Shown here in pieces: positions 47,131 through 59,437 of a DNA stretch of 64,000 nt; within the stretch, counting starts at the first letter, position 1; each line of letters opens with the position of its first letter. The notes beneath the pieces were generated by a model. It was not told the DNA's origin, did not search any database, and saw only the letters and a program-made list of their open reading frames with translations. The DNA is from Panaeolus papilionaceus. Taxonomy: Eukaryota; Basidiomycota; Agaricomycetes; Agaricales. A program made the translations under genes and the position numbers. Location: NCBI GenBank assembly GCA_015501605.1, contig JADNRZ010000027.1, forward strand, positions 248,001-312,000, given 5' to 3'.

Positions 47131-47967
47131 TCATAAAAATTCGCAGCTATAGGAAAATTATATTAGCAAGGCTCTGATACAGAAAGCACGAAATTAACAT
47201 TCACTCACCCAGAGGTCATTCTGATGCCCTGGTAGCCTTGCAAGCCAACATTATAAGGGATGACGAGGAGGCGGCGGCGTGCTCTACCTGTATACCCGCC
47301 GATCTTCCGCATAAGATGGGCCTAAGGGCAGAAACATATAACCCTCGATGAAGGCATAGCTGAAAATGGAAGACTTCGTATTTCGAGCGTACCTTCATCA
47401 ACTCTGGGTAATTTCGGGCGCTCTTGGGTCCCGTTTCAAGCTCGCAGGTACACCAGAGTTGACCGAACCTGTGACCACGCGCAACCCATGCAGATGATTC
47501 CTGTCAGCCATACCCATACATTTCACTGATAAGGAATAACATTACATTCGTCAGCACATTAAATAAGTAGGAATATAAATGATGAAACCATACAAAATAA
47601 AATGGCCATGCGTAGGTGCCGTTGTTACACCTTCAAGTTAATTCCTATCTTATAATCACATTTGTTACGCCAATTGTTCACCATTGGTAGTGACTCACCC
47701 AAGAAATCAGGTTAAGGAAAGATGGATTGGTGTATGGATAGTAATGCTTATAGCAAGTCAGCAGAACGAAGTGCTGTTAGGCACCCTAAATAGAGGCGAG
47801 AATTTGTGGCGACTTACATGAAACAGGTGTATGCAATGCAACTAACATCAAATTTGCGATGCCTTCTCAGTATGAGCACAGCTCTGGAGCCTTGTAGGTA
47901 TGGACCTGGTGACTCGAAGTCAGGACAGAAGCTTTGAAGCAGGAAAATGACGCGTAGTCAAAATTTC
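47131..47967 (-). CDS. Candidate multi-exon gene or gene fragment, unrecognised
   Basis: Six short segments on the minus strand join through canonical introns without breaking the frame: 47967-47906, 47841-47818, 47773-47699, 47500-47393, 47321-47209, 47146-47131 (TGA). The joined reading looks globular (for example CYKHYYPYTNPSFLNLISW and RRRLLVIPYNVGLQGYQG). The 5' end is not found: no ATG precedes the first segment before an upstream acceptor, and a frame at 48153-48383 could supply it. The fourth spacer, 198 nt, is long. Five consecutive phase-consistent junctions are more than I expect by chance, but there is no family match, so it may be a relic. Confidence 0.35.
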
Positions 47968-48439
47968 CTGATTCGGATGGTTGGTTGAGTCAGAATGTCA
48001 GTGACACGAAGTCAAAGCACAACTGAGAGAGTAGGATTATTGAAAGGAGATATATGTTTCAGTTTTAGAGAACCAAAGCGTGTGAGGAAAAATGGTGGAA
48101 GAGGGACAGTATGTACTGGAGGTTGAGCAAGAGTGGGTCACGACAGTAGAAACTAAGAAAGTGAGGAACAACGAGTTCCGCATTTCTGTTCAGAGCGGTC
48201 ACGGGTCACTGACCGTGACATCTTGGTGACAGCGTAACATTTTTCCCATAGGCTCAGGTAATACAGAAATTCTTGAAATTCGTCTAAGTCCTCCGACGGT
48301 GTCTGACCTCCATTTGCATCTTTGTTTGATAGTCGCAGGGAGCACAATAGATATTTGTGAAACAATGAGGCCCAGAGATACAATTAAAAGCTACCAGGTA
48401 ATAGAATTTAAGTTATTACTCAGAATCCGTCCATATTTT

Positions 48440-48665
48440 ACGCCGGGGTTATAAACACTCGATCAGGAGGGTGATTTGCACACAGGGGAAAAAACCCCTC
48501 GATACTTTTATGCAGATATCCACTGCATGGAGTGGATATCAAAATTCCCCCACCAAACCCCTTTCATGTAACCCTCACTCAAAGGTGGTTTTTTGTGTGA
48601 TGAGTCGCTGAAGAGGGTCAATAACCCCTCAGCTGGGTTCACAGTGTTCCCGAAGAGGAGACCTT
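48440..48665. repeat. Second copy of the GGGG/CCCC-type dispersed repeat
   Basis: Contains AGGGGAAAAAACCCCT (about 48485-48500), a fold-back GATATCCACTGCATGGAGTGGATATC (48515-48540), and 48615-48649, which matches 4102-4136 in reverse orientation at 28 of 35 bases. The minus strand is open for 85 codons here (48508-48765), but with no recognised product. Confidence 0.45.
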
Positions 48666-48765
48666 GCAATAATACGAAAAGACAGCGAATGGCGATAGGG
48701 GTAATATACTCCCCGTTCCAAGTTTTATTGGACGGCTGACCAGAATATTCCAACGACTCCTTCAT

Positions 48766-49720
48766 GATGCATCAAGATGAGCCCAAGGTCACTACCACTG
48801 CGAATATGTATCGAAAGGTACAATGTCGGAAACAACGGATATCAGCAACTAGGATTTCCCCCAGTATGTACTCACTAATCGACTGGAGAGGGACCCCGGA
48901 GTTGATTGAAGCAGACAGACAAACGTCACCCCCTCCAGAACAGAGGTCTGTCAATGTGATGATTAGCCGATCGCATTCCGACCTACAATGCTGTCAAAAG
49001 CGAGGCTTCTTCTTATCACTTATCTGCCCTTGTTGTCGCTGACATCCCTCTCCGCAACGCTTCCCGCTCATCCATCACCGTATTACCACTGGGGGAAATA
49101 TCATAAGGGCTGAGCTAGAGCCTGGCGGTGAGTATTGGTTCCGATTGACCTCAGCGCGCATCAACTTTTTCGGAACCTGATTCAACCAGAACCGCAGCAC
49201 TAGTACTGTCAGCATGCTGGCGTAGCACCATCTTCTCCTTCACCACTGGTCACCACGACATCTGATCAACCTCAACAATCCATTTTTAAACCGAAGAACA
49301 CCGAAGCAAAGCACTCAGATTTTCAACGGCGACAACATCACCCAGGACACATGCCCCAAACCAAGAGACCCCACATAAACTCCCAAACACAGACAAAAAA
49401 AAATCAAAATCAATAAATAAATAAACTAATCTATGAATGAAGCATAGGTATCTACATAATTATCATTACTAGGATACACGCAGGTCGTCAATAATTTTCG
49501 AAAGGGTCGTCCGTGTCAGCACGGTTGAGGTGGTGTTGATCGTTGTGGTGGGAGTGGTCGTGGTGGCGGGGATGTTGATTAGTGGGTAATTGCAATTCGT
49601 CAGTACGTGTTGTGGTAGTGGTGGCGGTGGCCGGGAAGGTTCAAATCGCGAAATTGACATTGTCGTCCGTCGGTGGCGAGTTGAAGTAGGTGAGGGGTCA
49701 TTCTTCCAAAATAACTAGCG
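48766..49720. other. Intergenic stretch and 3' flank of the mannosyltransferase gene
   Basis: No supported gene. The last 250 bp on the minus strand, rich in ACC/ACA repeats, is probably the 3' UTR of the mannosyltransferase gene. Confidence 0.45.
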
Positions 49721-52060
49721 TTATGAATTCATAAACGCATTATACTTGTTCAAACACGAGATACCGTCGTTATCTATTTCAAGAACGAAAAAAATATCAT
49801 GAGCAATCCATCCAATTCCAATTATAAATAAAGCAGTGAGGAACTGGCGTGAACACAGAGCGAGGAAGAGAGGGAAATGGTGACGCGAAAATAACGAAAA
49901 AAAGACCAGAAAGGGAAAAAAGCGAAAGAAAGAAAACAAAGAAAAATGCACGAGTGCAAGCAACTCACCAACATTATTCTGCGGATTACATGAACACCTC
50001 CCCCGCTCCCAATTAGTTCCAAGGCGCGGACAATGCGTATACGGCGCGTGCTCGTATCCAATCTCATCAAAAAACTGGATTTGGTCGCGGGAAGCGAAGA
50101 GCGCGGCGGCGATGGAGTGTACCGGGGCGTCTCCCCAGCGCTGGATAAGGTAAAATAAAAATTTAAGACTGGTTAGCCTGAGGTATTTTCAAGGGCTGGT
50201 TGGCATAAGGTGCGAGCAGGGGGGTAGACAGAGCAGGGAAGGATAAAGGAGATAGGAAAGGGAGAGTGAACGAACCTCGTAATAAAATCCACCTTGACTC
50301 TCTAAATACTCAAAGAAATCCGTATATGCAGGACCTCTCCAGAATTCCATATTGGCGATTTCAAAGTTACTCCAGACTGTATAGGTCGTCAAAGTCAGCC
50401 AACAACATTTAATTTTTTTTTTAAAAGAAAAGGAAAAAGAAACGATTATTCAGTAAGAGAAGCACATTTGAGACGAGTGAAAAAAAATTTAACAAAAAAA
50501 CTGAAAACGCACAATGACACAAATTATACCCATCACCATTATTATCAGAGATGAAGCCCATGGCATTATTAGGCGCAACATACTCCGGGTGGGCTTTGAT
50601 AAATTCTACAATTCATCATCAATCAATATTAGCACCCAAACGCGTCCTACAAAGTAAAATGGGACTAAACATACGTTTAACATGATGCCAAAGTGTCGGA
50701 ATCGTCCTCTCGTATTCATACATCGAAATCGTGAAGCCTATAATATGAATCAACAAAACAAACATGATGAGTATCACATTCCTAAGCATGCATCACGGTG
50801 ATTGACGGTGACGGTGATATTGGCAGTGCACCCATCCCCGTCGCATCAACACCAACCTCCGCATCAAAATGAAGAGGCTATAAAAAGCTCACCATAGACT
50901 TTATTATAATCTTCCATATAGACAAAGGGATCAAAGAGGATGTCGCAGTGGAAGTGGACGTCTGGTCTAGAAGGGGCGGGACGTTAGCTTTGGTTCTTTC
51001 TTGATTATGGTTATATGACGGGAAAGGAGGGGATAGAGAGTGTGACAGGGGAGGGGAGGGAAGGGAAGGGCTAAAGGAGCGAAGAAGTGCGAGGGGAAGA
51101 GAAGGGCCCAGGAGAGAGAAAGAAAAGGAGAGGAAACGTACTCAATACGCCAGTACCACTTGTATTTCAGCATGAGAGGGTGGCGGAAGAAGAACTGATG
51201 AAATCAAGGTTTGAGTATGCTGTTCATCCATCCGTAAAAAGGACAGGAAAACGATACACACCCCAGAGTTAAACCGGCACATATTGCGATACGAGACGCT
51301 GCCTAGTAAGAGCAAGAGTTCACAGTAAGCGCGATTAGAAAAAACAGCCGAGCACGCGATACACGCGACGTAGACGAGTAAAACGTACCTCCATAGATAA
51401 TTTTCTCAGAAACCATTTTATTCCTATTCTCCGTCGCCTTTTCCTCGTCAATCCAATCAGGCTGGAACCAGTGGTCGTGCGGGATAAGCCCAAACTCGGC
51501 AGTGGAAGAGATGATACTCGAAAGACGACTAAACGTTGTGGACTGTTAGTTTCAAATAATACAAGAGAATGGCCGCTGATAAACGCACTATTTGAAATCC
51601 TCCGTGAACTCCACCTCATTCAAGAACACATAAGGGTAATGGTATTTATGATTGAACCTATCCTCAATCTCCCTAACCGAGCGAAGAGCGTCCCAGAGCT
51701 GGTTATTCCTGCACAGAATGAGGAACGTCGCATTGGCCCTCCTGTCCGAGTAGACCTGCTCATTGGGTGGGGGAGGCTTTTTGTTGGGGTTTTCTCCCGG
51801 CGGTATGGTGGTATCTTGGTTATTATAACTCGTATGTGAAGATTTGAATTTGGAGGAGATGTTGGACAAGGACGTCATGCGCCCGTATTCTTCATGTGTG
51901 AGGGATCCAATGATGTGCAGGCCGAGCTGTCAACCATAACATAGCGAGTTAATTGAGTTGGGATTGAATGAATGAATTGAAATGACAGGCAAAAGAGACG
52001 TACCACGACCCCTAGAACTAAAAATACAGCTCGTAATGGAGAACCTCTGAGTAATGTCAT
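49721..52060 (-). CDS. KRE2/MNT1-family alpha-1,2-mannosyltransferase (GT15), 394 aa, eleven exons
   Basis: A Golgi type II membrane enzyme that transfers mannose from GDP-mannose in alpha-1,2 linkage to O- and N-glycans. Exons: 52060-52004, 51926-51589, 51528-51389, 51302-51262, 51194-51142, 50966-50893, 50737-50675, 50605-50513, 50376-50276, 50140-49969, 49773-49721; total 1185 nt. A short cytoplasmic N-terminus and one hydrophobic helix (LRAVFLVLGVVV) form the signal anchor, then a Ser/Pro/Asn-rich stem. Family landmarks: NATFLILCRN, VREIEDRFNHKYHYPYVFLN, YRNMCRFNSGFFFRHPLM, YWRIEPDVHFHCDI, YNLCHFWSNFEIANMEFWR and RWGDAPVHSIAAALF. The Glu in SNFEI (about residue 291) corresponds to the proposed nucleophile of yeast Kre2. 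Several introns (135-195 nt) are longer than usual here. Length is normal for the family. Confidence 0.93.
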
Positions 52061-53640
52061 CGTGTCTCTTGAGTTTCCCTAAAAAGCCGCCCAGAAAGAC
52101 ACGCTTGGCTGTCGCGAGCAAAGAAAGAAAGAAAGGAAGAGGGGTTGATAGATAGCGTCACTATCTCAAAATATATAAAATACACCGCTTAAACCTGTTC
52201 ACGTCCAAACGTTTCAAGACAGCGCAAATAATCCTGAGGTGTAAAGGTGCGATGTGGTTAGAGCGAACTAACTCCAATCAACTAGAGTTTATGGGAGTGA
52301 TGCGTGTTTGTCCATGTGCTGCGCTCCATGCATGAACCTAAAGAATGAATAATCCATGACGGCCAAAGATGCCCATCTCATGGCAATTTCTATTGTAAAT
52401 GGCGATAACGCTCAGCTCTGACACTTGAACAGGTTACCGATGCATCAGTTTCAAATTCCGCCGGCCTCAGTATAGAATTTCACTCACCCATGATATCAAT
52501 CTGATGGTCTGTCTCCGAGTTTTCAGACTGAATTTTACGATGCCATATAAACCATAAATAAACCCATTTCTTGTTGAATAATCATGGTTGGTTTGAACTG
52601 AAGCTGGTCATAACTCTCCTCAAGCTCTGAATTTGAACTCCAAACGACCAGGGAGGACCAGGGGAAGAGCAGGATTAAAAATTGTTCAATTATGTAAAGT
52701 GCTGCGGAATCCCCAGGTCGGTCTTGGCCGGACTCCGATTGCAACCCGGATCAATGGCCTCATCACTCATCAGGACGATCACCCTGACTGCGTTCATCAC
52801 CCTCAGCACCATCTTCCTCGTTCAACAGCGCCCAAGGCTGGGTAGTGGCATATCAAATCAAGAGGGCGATACCCCATAGACCCGTAACAGTCAAATATGA
52901 TGATGATGCACGAAATTTTATTGCCAGCACATCCTCCTCGCTTGTGTACTCTTCATCCTTCAAACCCAGGATCAGCACAGCGCCCAAATTGAACTCTTAG
53001 CTGCTAGGTCATGGATCGAATAAGTAGTGCTTATCATACGAATTCATACATATATTACACGTGGCATAGTGACCAAGGTACGAAATAGGCGTCGAGCGAT
53101 ATAAGGTCCGAGATAAACACTTTTATAAACATTCCTTGCGCTACCGAAGTTTTAGCAGGATATAACTCGGATAGATATCGCTGAAGTGAAGCGTTCCTCG
53201 ACGAGCACGAAGAGAGATATAGGATAGGAAGAAAGCAGAATATCTTCTGGAAAGATGATGAACTGACAAGTACTATTGTACCTTAATTCAGAGCCATTGT
53301 ATATTCGAATATTCGAAAAGCGCTGTGCAGTCGACTCCGACTGATCTTCTGCGAGTCATGATGCAGAATCTGTCAATTGTTGATGTGGCGATCAACGGTT
53401 GCGCGAAGATCAACGCTCAGCTGACCTCAAGCTTGAGCTTGGATTCGGAACGGCCAAGAAAGCTTCGTGATTTGCTCATCCTCACGACGCATTTTATACT
53501 CATATGTGATACTTGAGTATAAAACTCTAATACAAACTCTGTATTGTACATTTTACAGTTACAAATAATGTCCCATAGTAATGTCCTAACAATGTAGTGT
53601 TCACCTCTAATATACAAGTCCAAGTCCAATCCACTCAATT
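52061..53640. other. Intergenic stretch between mannosyltransferase and F-box genes
   Basis: Holds the 5' flank of the mannosyltransferase gene (an AT-rich TATATA run at about 52171) and the 3' flank of the next gene. A 65-codon plus-strand frame (52682-52879) with one hydrophobic stretch is not supported by splice or promoter signals. Confidence 0.45.
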
Positions 53641-55513
53641 TTAATACACCTCCATCGCCTCATCATACTCCCACTCCGTCGACGCAAAATCCAAAACCCT
53701 CCTCACCCGATACCCATACTTCGAAGAATTCAAACAATACGTCTCAACCAGCTGTTTCGAGCTCTGACTGGAGCTCCTCTTCAGCACATCCAGCCCTCCC
53801 ATCGCCCCACTTCCCCTATTCCCCTCCCCACTTCCACTTAAACCTCCACCCACCCCATCAACCCCCCTCTCCCTCTCCCTCACCTCAAACCCCTGCACAA
53901 CCTCATACACCTTCGCATGCACATGCGTCGCGAATATCGTCACCCTCTCCAGTCCTTTCCCGCTCTCCCTTTGCATCAGCCCGGCGAAGATCGCCCCGAA
54001 CGGCCCTATACTCCCCTCGTCTATCCCGCATCCGGCGCCGATCCATTGGCAGATGTCGAGTCGGCGGAGGTGGGGGTGCGAAGATAGGGCGGAGGAGAGT
54101 TCGAGCTGGAGTGGGATAGAGATTATTAGTACGCATACGTCAAGAAAAGATAAGATAAAGAGGGGGAGAAGGTGCAAGGGCGAGGACGGAGAGAGAGGGG
54201 AGGGACCTACCATATCACCCAAATTATGCCTATGATAAAACCCGCCCGTCCAATGTTCCAACCTCGGCGCCAGCTGAGCGAACGTCAAAATCAAACTCTT
54301 CGTTATGGACACATTCGAGATCCCCAGGAGCGTAAAATGCCTAAGATGCAAAAACTGCGGATAATAAGGGAAATGATAAAACACGCTCTGCGATGCGCTG
54401 AGCTCCGTCCCCACTCCCCCGCCTGCAATGGAGGAACAATCCAGGACGAGAGAGGTGATACTCCGCAAGCTGAGGAGTGTAACGTTCACCTGCAACCAAT
54501 GCAACATATGCGGCGAAACAGCGAGGTGTCTCAAACCCGGAAGCGCATCCGGTTCAGGCGTAATCGAAAACATCCTATCCGCATCCCTCGCCGTCAGCGC
54601 CAAATGCGTAATCGTCGGGTGCCTATTCAGAAATATAGAGAGTGTGGCGGAGTGTGCTCCCTGCGGCATGTCCCCGACGGTGAGTTTGGTGAGGTACGGG
54701 AAGCGCAGGGACCAGATGTCGCTGAAGTCGGATGGGTCGGCGAGCCAGCGCTGTTCGGGGAGGGTGATGTCGATGTGTAGCGATGTGACGTTTGAGATGG
54801 GGTGCAGAAGGACGCCGGAGGCGATGTTCCAGCCTAGATCTAGAGTAATGGATGAGGCGAATTAAGTAGTCAGAGGTTAAAAATAAGAAAGAGAGAGATG
54901 AATATCAGTCAATCACCCATTCACAATAACATGGAGTGATCAAAAAAAGCCACTCACTTGAGTTTCTCCCATTAACCACCAAAGACCTCAAACTCGGCAA
55001 CTGATAAAGCGGCGTCGCAAATGTATACTTTGAGCCCACAGAGCGATATTGTGCCGACGTCGGGCCTTCAATCGTCAAATGCGTGATCTTCCTGCAACTC
55101 TTACTAACCACACTCAAGAACCTCTCCAGTAACCTCACCCGCGCATACGGAGGCCGCTTCAAATGCAGCTTTTTCAACTCGGTGAGCACACCGAATACCT
55201 GTAACCCGAACCTCTCTACCCAATTCTTGAACTCCGTAGGGCCGCTCATCCCCATCGACGGCGTAAGGATCGTGAATGACTCTATTCGTCTCTGCAATAA
55301 TGGATTGCGGAGGATGAGGTACACGGTGTCAAGGGCCGCCGGAACGGCTTGGCGTTCGTTCCGGAGCACGACGTGCTTGTATAGATGCCATCGCGCGACT
55401 TGGAGATGAAAGTCAGAGAGCAAAGCGAGACGGGTGAGGTCGTCCCGGCAGAGGTAGCTCCCTATGTGGTCCCAGATTTCGAATATGAAGCTGGTTACAG
55501 TGGCTGGCTTCAT
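53641..55513 (-). CDS. F-box-like/LRR protein (549 aa), three exons
   Basis: The ATG at 55513 begins a divergent F-box (FIFEIWDHIGSYLCRDDLTRLALL then HLYKHVVLR). Exons: 55513-54958, 54839-54211, 54105-53641; total 1650 nt. Introns are 118 and 105 nt, canonical and phase-consistent. The body carries repeated LxxLxxLxL segments (PSLRSLVVNG, ITHLALTARDAD, LRHFTLLGISNV) typical of degenerate leucine-rich repeats, and a Gly/Ser-rich loop (residues about 460-490) before a conserved-looking C-terminal strand. By analogy it is a substrate receptor of an SCF ubiquitin ligase. It belongs with the neighbouring F-box genes but is quite diverged from them. Confidence 0.75.
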
Positions 55514-56035
55514 TTTGCCAGTGGTTGAGATGAGTGTGCTGGCGCGATCGGGTGCCACTCTACTTGGTATGCGTATGTGAGTGTGTCGTGCGGAATGTAA
55601 TGTCAGCACCGAGATAGTCAATGTGCCTCTGCTGAGGCTTTTTAAGAACTTAGAGAGACTCAGTAAGAGTAGAGGTGAAAGGACTTTCAAGAGTATGAGA
55701 ATGAAAGGAGGGAGAAATGGGCATCTAGAGCGAAGCCTCCCTGTGGGGCACGAGGCATGAGGGTGAGGGTCAAGAAATAGAGAGGACCCTGTTTGGTATT
55801 GTCTTCATGTGCATTCTATTTTCGACTGGGCATGGCATGTCATTGGGCTAAGCACACACATACATTGCGGCCCAGCCACGCTTCCATTGCTCCCTGCAAC
55901 GTTCTCCGATGCCTATCATATCAAAAGATGGGGTCAATGTCGGGTCCTATTATTATCAGCGCCTCGAGCACACCACACTAAGAAGTCATAATGAATGACG
56001 TTAATTAATTAGAGATCTAACAAGTCAATCCAGTA
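55514..56035. other. Spacer between F-box and Nudix genes
   Basis: Upstream flank of the F-box gene and 3' flank of the Nudix gene. The frame upstream of 55513 stays open to 55690 but starts with a low-complexity Leu/Ser stretch and is probably 5' UTR. Confidence 0.5.
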
Positions 56036-56878
56036 CTACAAATTCGACTCCTTCTTCATCCCCTCTACACCACCACTACTATCACCACTCGCAGCCAAGT
56101 TATCCCTCACAATCCCCACAGCACACCTCACAACCTCCCTATCATTCTCAAACGTCAACATACTCAGCGCATCCTCAGGGCTTACAAACACACTCTCAAA
56201 ACTCTCATTCGGCATCTGCGTATTCTCCTCCTTCACTCCTTTCCCTTCCACCCTCGCAACATACCAAAAAATCAGCTTGATCCCCAACCCCTTGCCCAGC
56301 GTCCTCGTCGTAATAGCAATCGGCTCCCGCAATCCCTCCACGACCTGTACCTTGTGCGATGAAGGCGCATCCCCGAGCGCACCAGGGGGCGGCGCGCGCG
56401 TGGGCATTCGCAGTGCCCAGAGCTGGCACGGGTACCCCGTTTCTTCGTACGTCTCGCGTAGCGCGGCAGCTTCGGTACTTTCGCCCCTGTCTTTGCGACC
56501 TTTGGGGAGAAGCCATTCGTCCCGCTTAAGATGGTGCAGGATGCACACTTCCACCTTTTGCTCAGGCTCTTTTTGTTGCTCGTGCGAGGTGACGATGATA
56601 CGATTGACACCGGCAGGCTCCGATCTCGTATCCGCACCTGCACCTTCGTGATCGTTCACAGTCGTGCTAGAAGTAGGACTTCTCTGATCATTGCCGGCGT
56701 TGACGTGGGCATTGACAAAACCTGAATCGGAATCCGAACGCGAGGCGGCTGAGGCCTGAGGCGGGGTATAATTATCTTCATCTTCGAGTTCGTCCTGGAT
56801 CCGGAACAAGATGCATCCAGCAGAGATGACGAAACCGCCTGCGAGGGCTTGCGTGGTGGGGTAAGGTGACGCTGCCAT
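56036..56878 (-). CDS. Nudix hydrolase (280 aa) with a long internal disordered insert
   Basis: Single exon from ATG 56878 to the stop at 56036. The Nudix box is complete at about residues 127-149: GRKDRGESTEAAALRETYEE followed by TGY, matching Gx5Ex7REUxEExGU with its metal-binding glutamates. Flanking strands fit the fold: GGFVISAGCILFR before and IKLIFWYVARVEG after, with WLLPKGR just ahead of the box. The enzyme should hydrolyse a nucleoside diphosphate linked to another moiety; the position resembles diphosphoinositol-polyphosphate or dinucleoside-polyphosphate hydrolases, not decidable here. Unusual is an insert of about 70 Ser/Asp/Asn/Glu-rich residues (about 30-100) between the first two core strands. 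No targeting signal is seen; probably cytosolic or nuclear. Confidence 0.88.
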   Translation of the reverse strand: MAASPYPTTQALAGGFVISAGCILFRIQDELEDEDNYTPPQASAASRSDSDSGFVNAHVNAGNDQRSPTSSTTVNDHEGAGADTRSEPAGVNRIIVTSHEQQKEPEQKVEVCILHHLKRDEWLLPKGRKDRGESTEAAALRETYEETGYPCQLWALRMPTRAPPPGALGDAPSSHKVQVVEGLREPIAITTRTLGKGLGIKLIFWYVARVEGKGVKEENTQMPNESFESVFVSPEDALSMLTFENDREVVRCAVGIVRDNLAASGDSSGGVEGMKKESNL

Positions 56879-57664
56879 TCCTTATTACTCTTTCAAGTAA
56901 GGATATGAAAAGTGAGGCTTAATGATTAATCAAGCTAAGGATGGAGAAGGACGTTTTGGTTTGGTTTGGATGATTATCGGTATCGATGTAGATGATGGTG
57001 GTACCGCGATTATGGAAAGAGAGCCCAGTGGTGGGTGGTAGTGCGGTATATATCCAATGTTGGTGTCGACAGGAATAGACGACACTAATAATAACCCGTG
57101 ATGGTCGTGGTTATGGTCGCAGTACGAGTCTAAGTTCAGTCAATGAGATAAGGATGGGTGTTGAATGGTGGGAGGTGGCTGGTGAGAGGTGATAGGTGCC
57201 GCGATGACGATGGCGGTGTCCTTTCCAAGTCCTATGTCATAACGATGAGTCACTCCGACACACGAGATGACTGACATCCACAACCAAACAAATACCTCTG
57301 TGCAGTGCCAGTGTGTGGTTATTTAAAGATCCTTGAACCAGGCTGAAAAAGCGACGAAAAAAAGACAAAAGAAAAAAATACACGATCTATCGCTTGACAT
57401 GCTCTATATTTATACTAAATATTTTATACCAGATCAAATTCCCCAAGGTGGCGTATCAAGCTAGCCAAAACCTGGATACGCAGATTCAGACCCATGAGCA
57501 TGGGTCATGCCACAGGAACCGCATCATGAACTCCAAACCAATCAACACTAAGCGCAACGCGCTTAATTGGAGCCTCAGGCAAAGTTCATGCACGACAATC
57601 CCATTCGTGTATATGACTCAATGACTACACCATGGCAGATTCAGTGATCTGTATCACCATCGCC
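56879..57664. other. 5' flank of the Nudix gene and 3' flank of the next gene
   Basis: Contains GATGGTGG-like short repeats near 56990-57200 and AT-rich DNA near 57400. No supported gene or RNA. Confidence 0.45.
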
Positions 57665-59437
57665 TCATCCCTCACTCTCGCTCTCGTCCACCTCCTCCAC
57701 CCTCGTCGACTCCATCTCCCCATTCACCCCCCTCAACACTGTCACGCGGTGCACCTTTCTTTTCTCCCAACGTCCAGCTGCCGCTCCCACTCCTCTATCA
57801 TCCAAACCTGCCTCCCCACCACCATCAAAATGACCCGCCTCCGCCTCCTCTTCCTCCACATCAAAATCAAAATAAATCCTCTCCAACAACCCACACTGAC
57901 TCGCCAACGCCCTCGTCGCGTCAATCTTCGAAAGCATGCTCGGTTCAGGCACCATCCACATCCTGAGTCGCACTTCACGAACGTGCGCGAAGCGGGTGAA
58001 GATCTCGAGGATCTTGTGCTGTTTTTGGGTATGTAAGTAAGGGTTCGTTCCTGGTGCTCCACAAAAAAAAAAAAAGAGACACAAAGAAAAGGACGGGGGG
58101 GCCAATAACATCGTCAAGAGAAAAAAAAGAGAGAAAGGCTCACCAAACTCATCCCCGGCGGTAAATCTCCCTCCCACACCTCCACCCTCGGACAAACCCC
58201 CGCAAAAATCTCCATCCAATCCATGAACGCATCAACATCTCCCTCCTCCCTCACCGCCCTCTCCCCCAACCTCATACAAAACCTCGTCAACACCGGCAGT
58301 CCCCCAACTCTCTTCAACGAATTCAACAAATCCCACACATCCGCCGCCGCATCCTCATCCTGGCCCGGTCCTATCTTCAAGCTCGTGAGCTGCGCAAGGG
58401 ACGTGCACCCCTTCCGTGCAAGTGTCTCCACATTCGTCGTATGCGCATCAATAGCCTTGAGATTGGGTAAAAACTCCTTGGTGATCATGCTAGGATCAAA
58501 CTCGGCATGATACGCGTCGTATCCTAATTTGAGCGATTGGATCGTCGGATGCAGGACGAGGAATCGGGTGAGCGATTCCGCGATGTCAAAATCGTCGCTT
58601 GTGTCGAAGAAGGGTCCGAATTCGAGGTGGAGGAGGTTGGGGAAGTGGAACGAGGTGGAGAGGTGGCGGAGTTGGGCGGTGTCGAAAGTGTCGACTTGGC
58701 CAGAGTAGGAGAGGTGCGTGAGCGTGTTGGCGCTGGCTTTGAGGAGGGAGAGGTCGGCGCCGCAGAGGACTGCTAAAATTAAAACGACGTTTCTTAGTGT
58801 GTGTTGTTGGAGATGATGGTGATGAGAGGGAAGAAGACTCACGTTCGCCACCCCAAAACACCTTCTCCAACCCCCTAATCTCAAACTGATGCGGGTACCC
58901 AACGAACCCATACCCAAGACACGCAGGTTCGTACCTAAATACGCGTAATTTCGGACAGCAGCTCGACAACACGTCTACGAGCTGTTTCTGCGTATGCGGG
59001 CCTGCAAGCGGCCAGCCGCGCAATGTGAGCTGGCGGAGGTTGACCATGCGCTTGATAGTGTCCAGCGGGATCCAGGTACGGTCGCCTTTGACTAGGGATG
59101 AAGATGATAATGCATCAGGGTCGGTGTTGATAGGCATCTCCACCCCCGTATCATCTACACCTGCATCTGCATCCAACCCTCCACCCTCCTCACTCCCCCC
59201 GACCCTCGTCGTCCTCAACTCCAACTCCTCCACCCTCCTCGCCAGAGTGGGATGCCCCTCCAGCATCGCACACGTCGCGCGTACGTGCGCGTGCGAGTTG
59301 TCGAGGGTGAGGCGTCGGTAGAGCGCGCAGCGCGAGGGCGGGAGGAGGGTAGAGGAGACGAGGGCGAGGGCGGGGAGGGAGGGCAGGGGGACGAATGTGG
59401 TTATGAGGAACCAGAGCTCGGGGGGGAGGGGTTTCAT
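57665..59437 (-). CDS. F-box domain protein (525 aa), three exons
   Basis: The ATG at 59437 opens MKPLPPELWFLITTFVPLPS, a clear F-box. Exons: 59437-58843, 58772-58144, 58018-57665; total 1578 nt with canonical introns of 70 and 125 nt. The second intron holds a T-run on the coding strand before an aaacag acceptor. A segment rich in Gly, Asp and Val interrupts the N-terminal part (about residues 78-105). The middle shares short motifs with the 41.4-42.8 kb gene (NTLTHLSYSG, LVLHPTIQSLKL, KEFLPNLKAID), so the two are likely paralogues. The C-terminal tail is Glu-rich. Predicted role: Skp1-binding substrate receptor of an SCF ligase, target unknown. Confidence 0.8.

Noticed and set aside
54172..54865. 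Two long plus-strand frames in the F-box region
   Set aside because: Antisense of well-supported F-box exons and an intron; no motif of their own.
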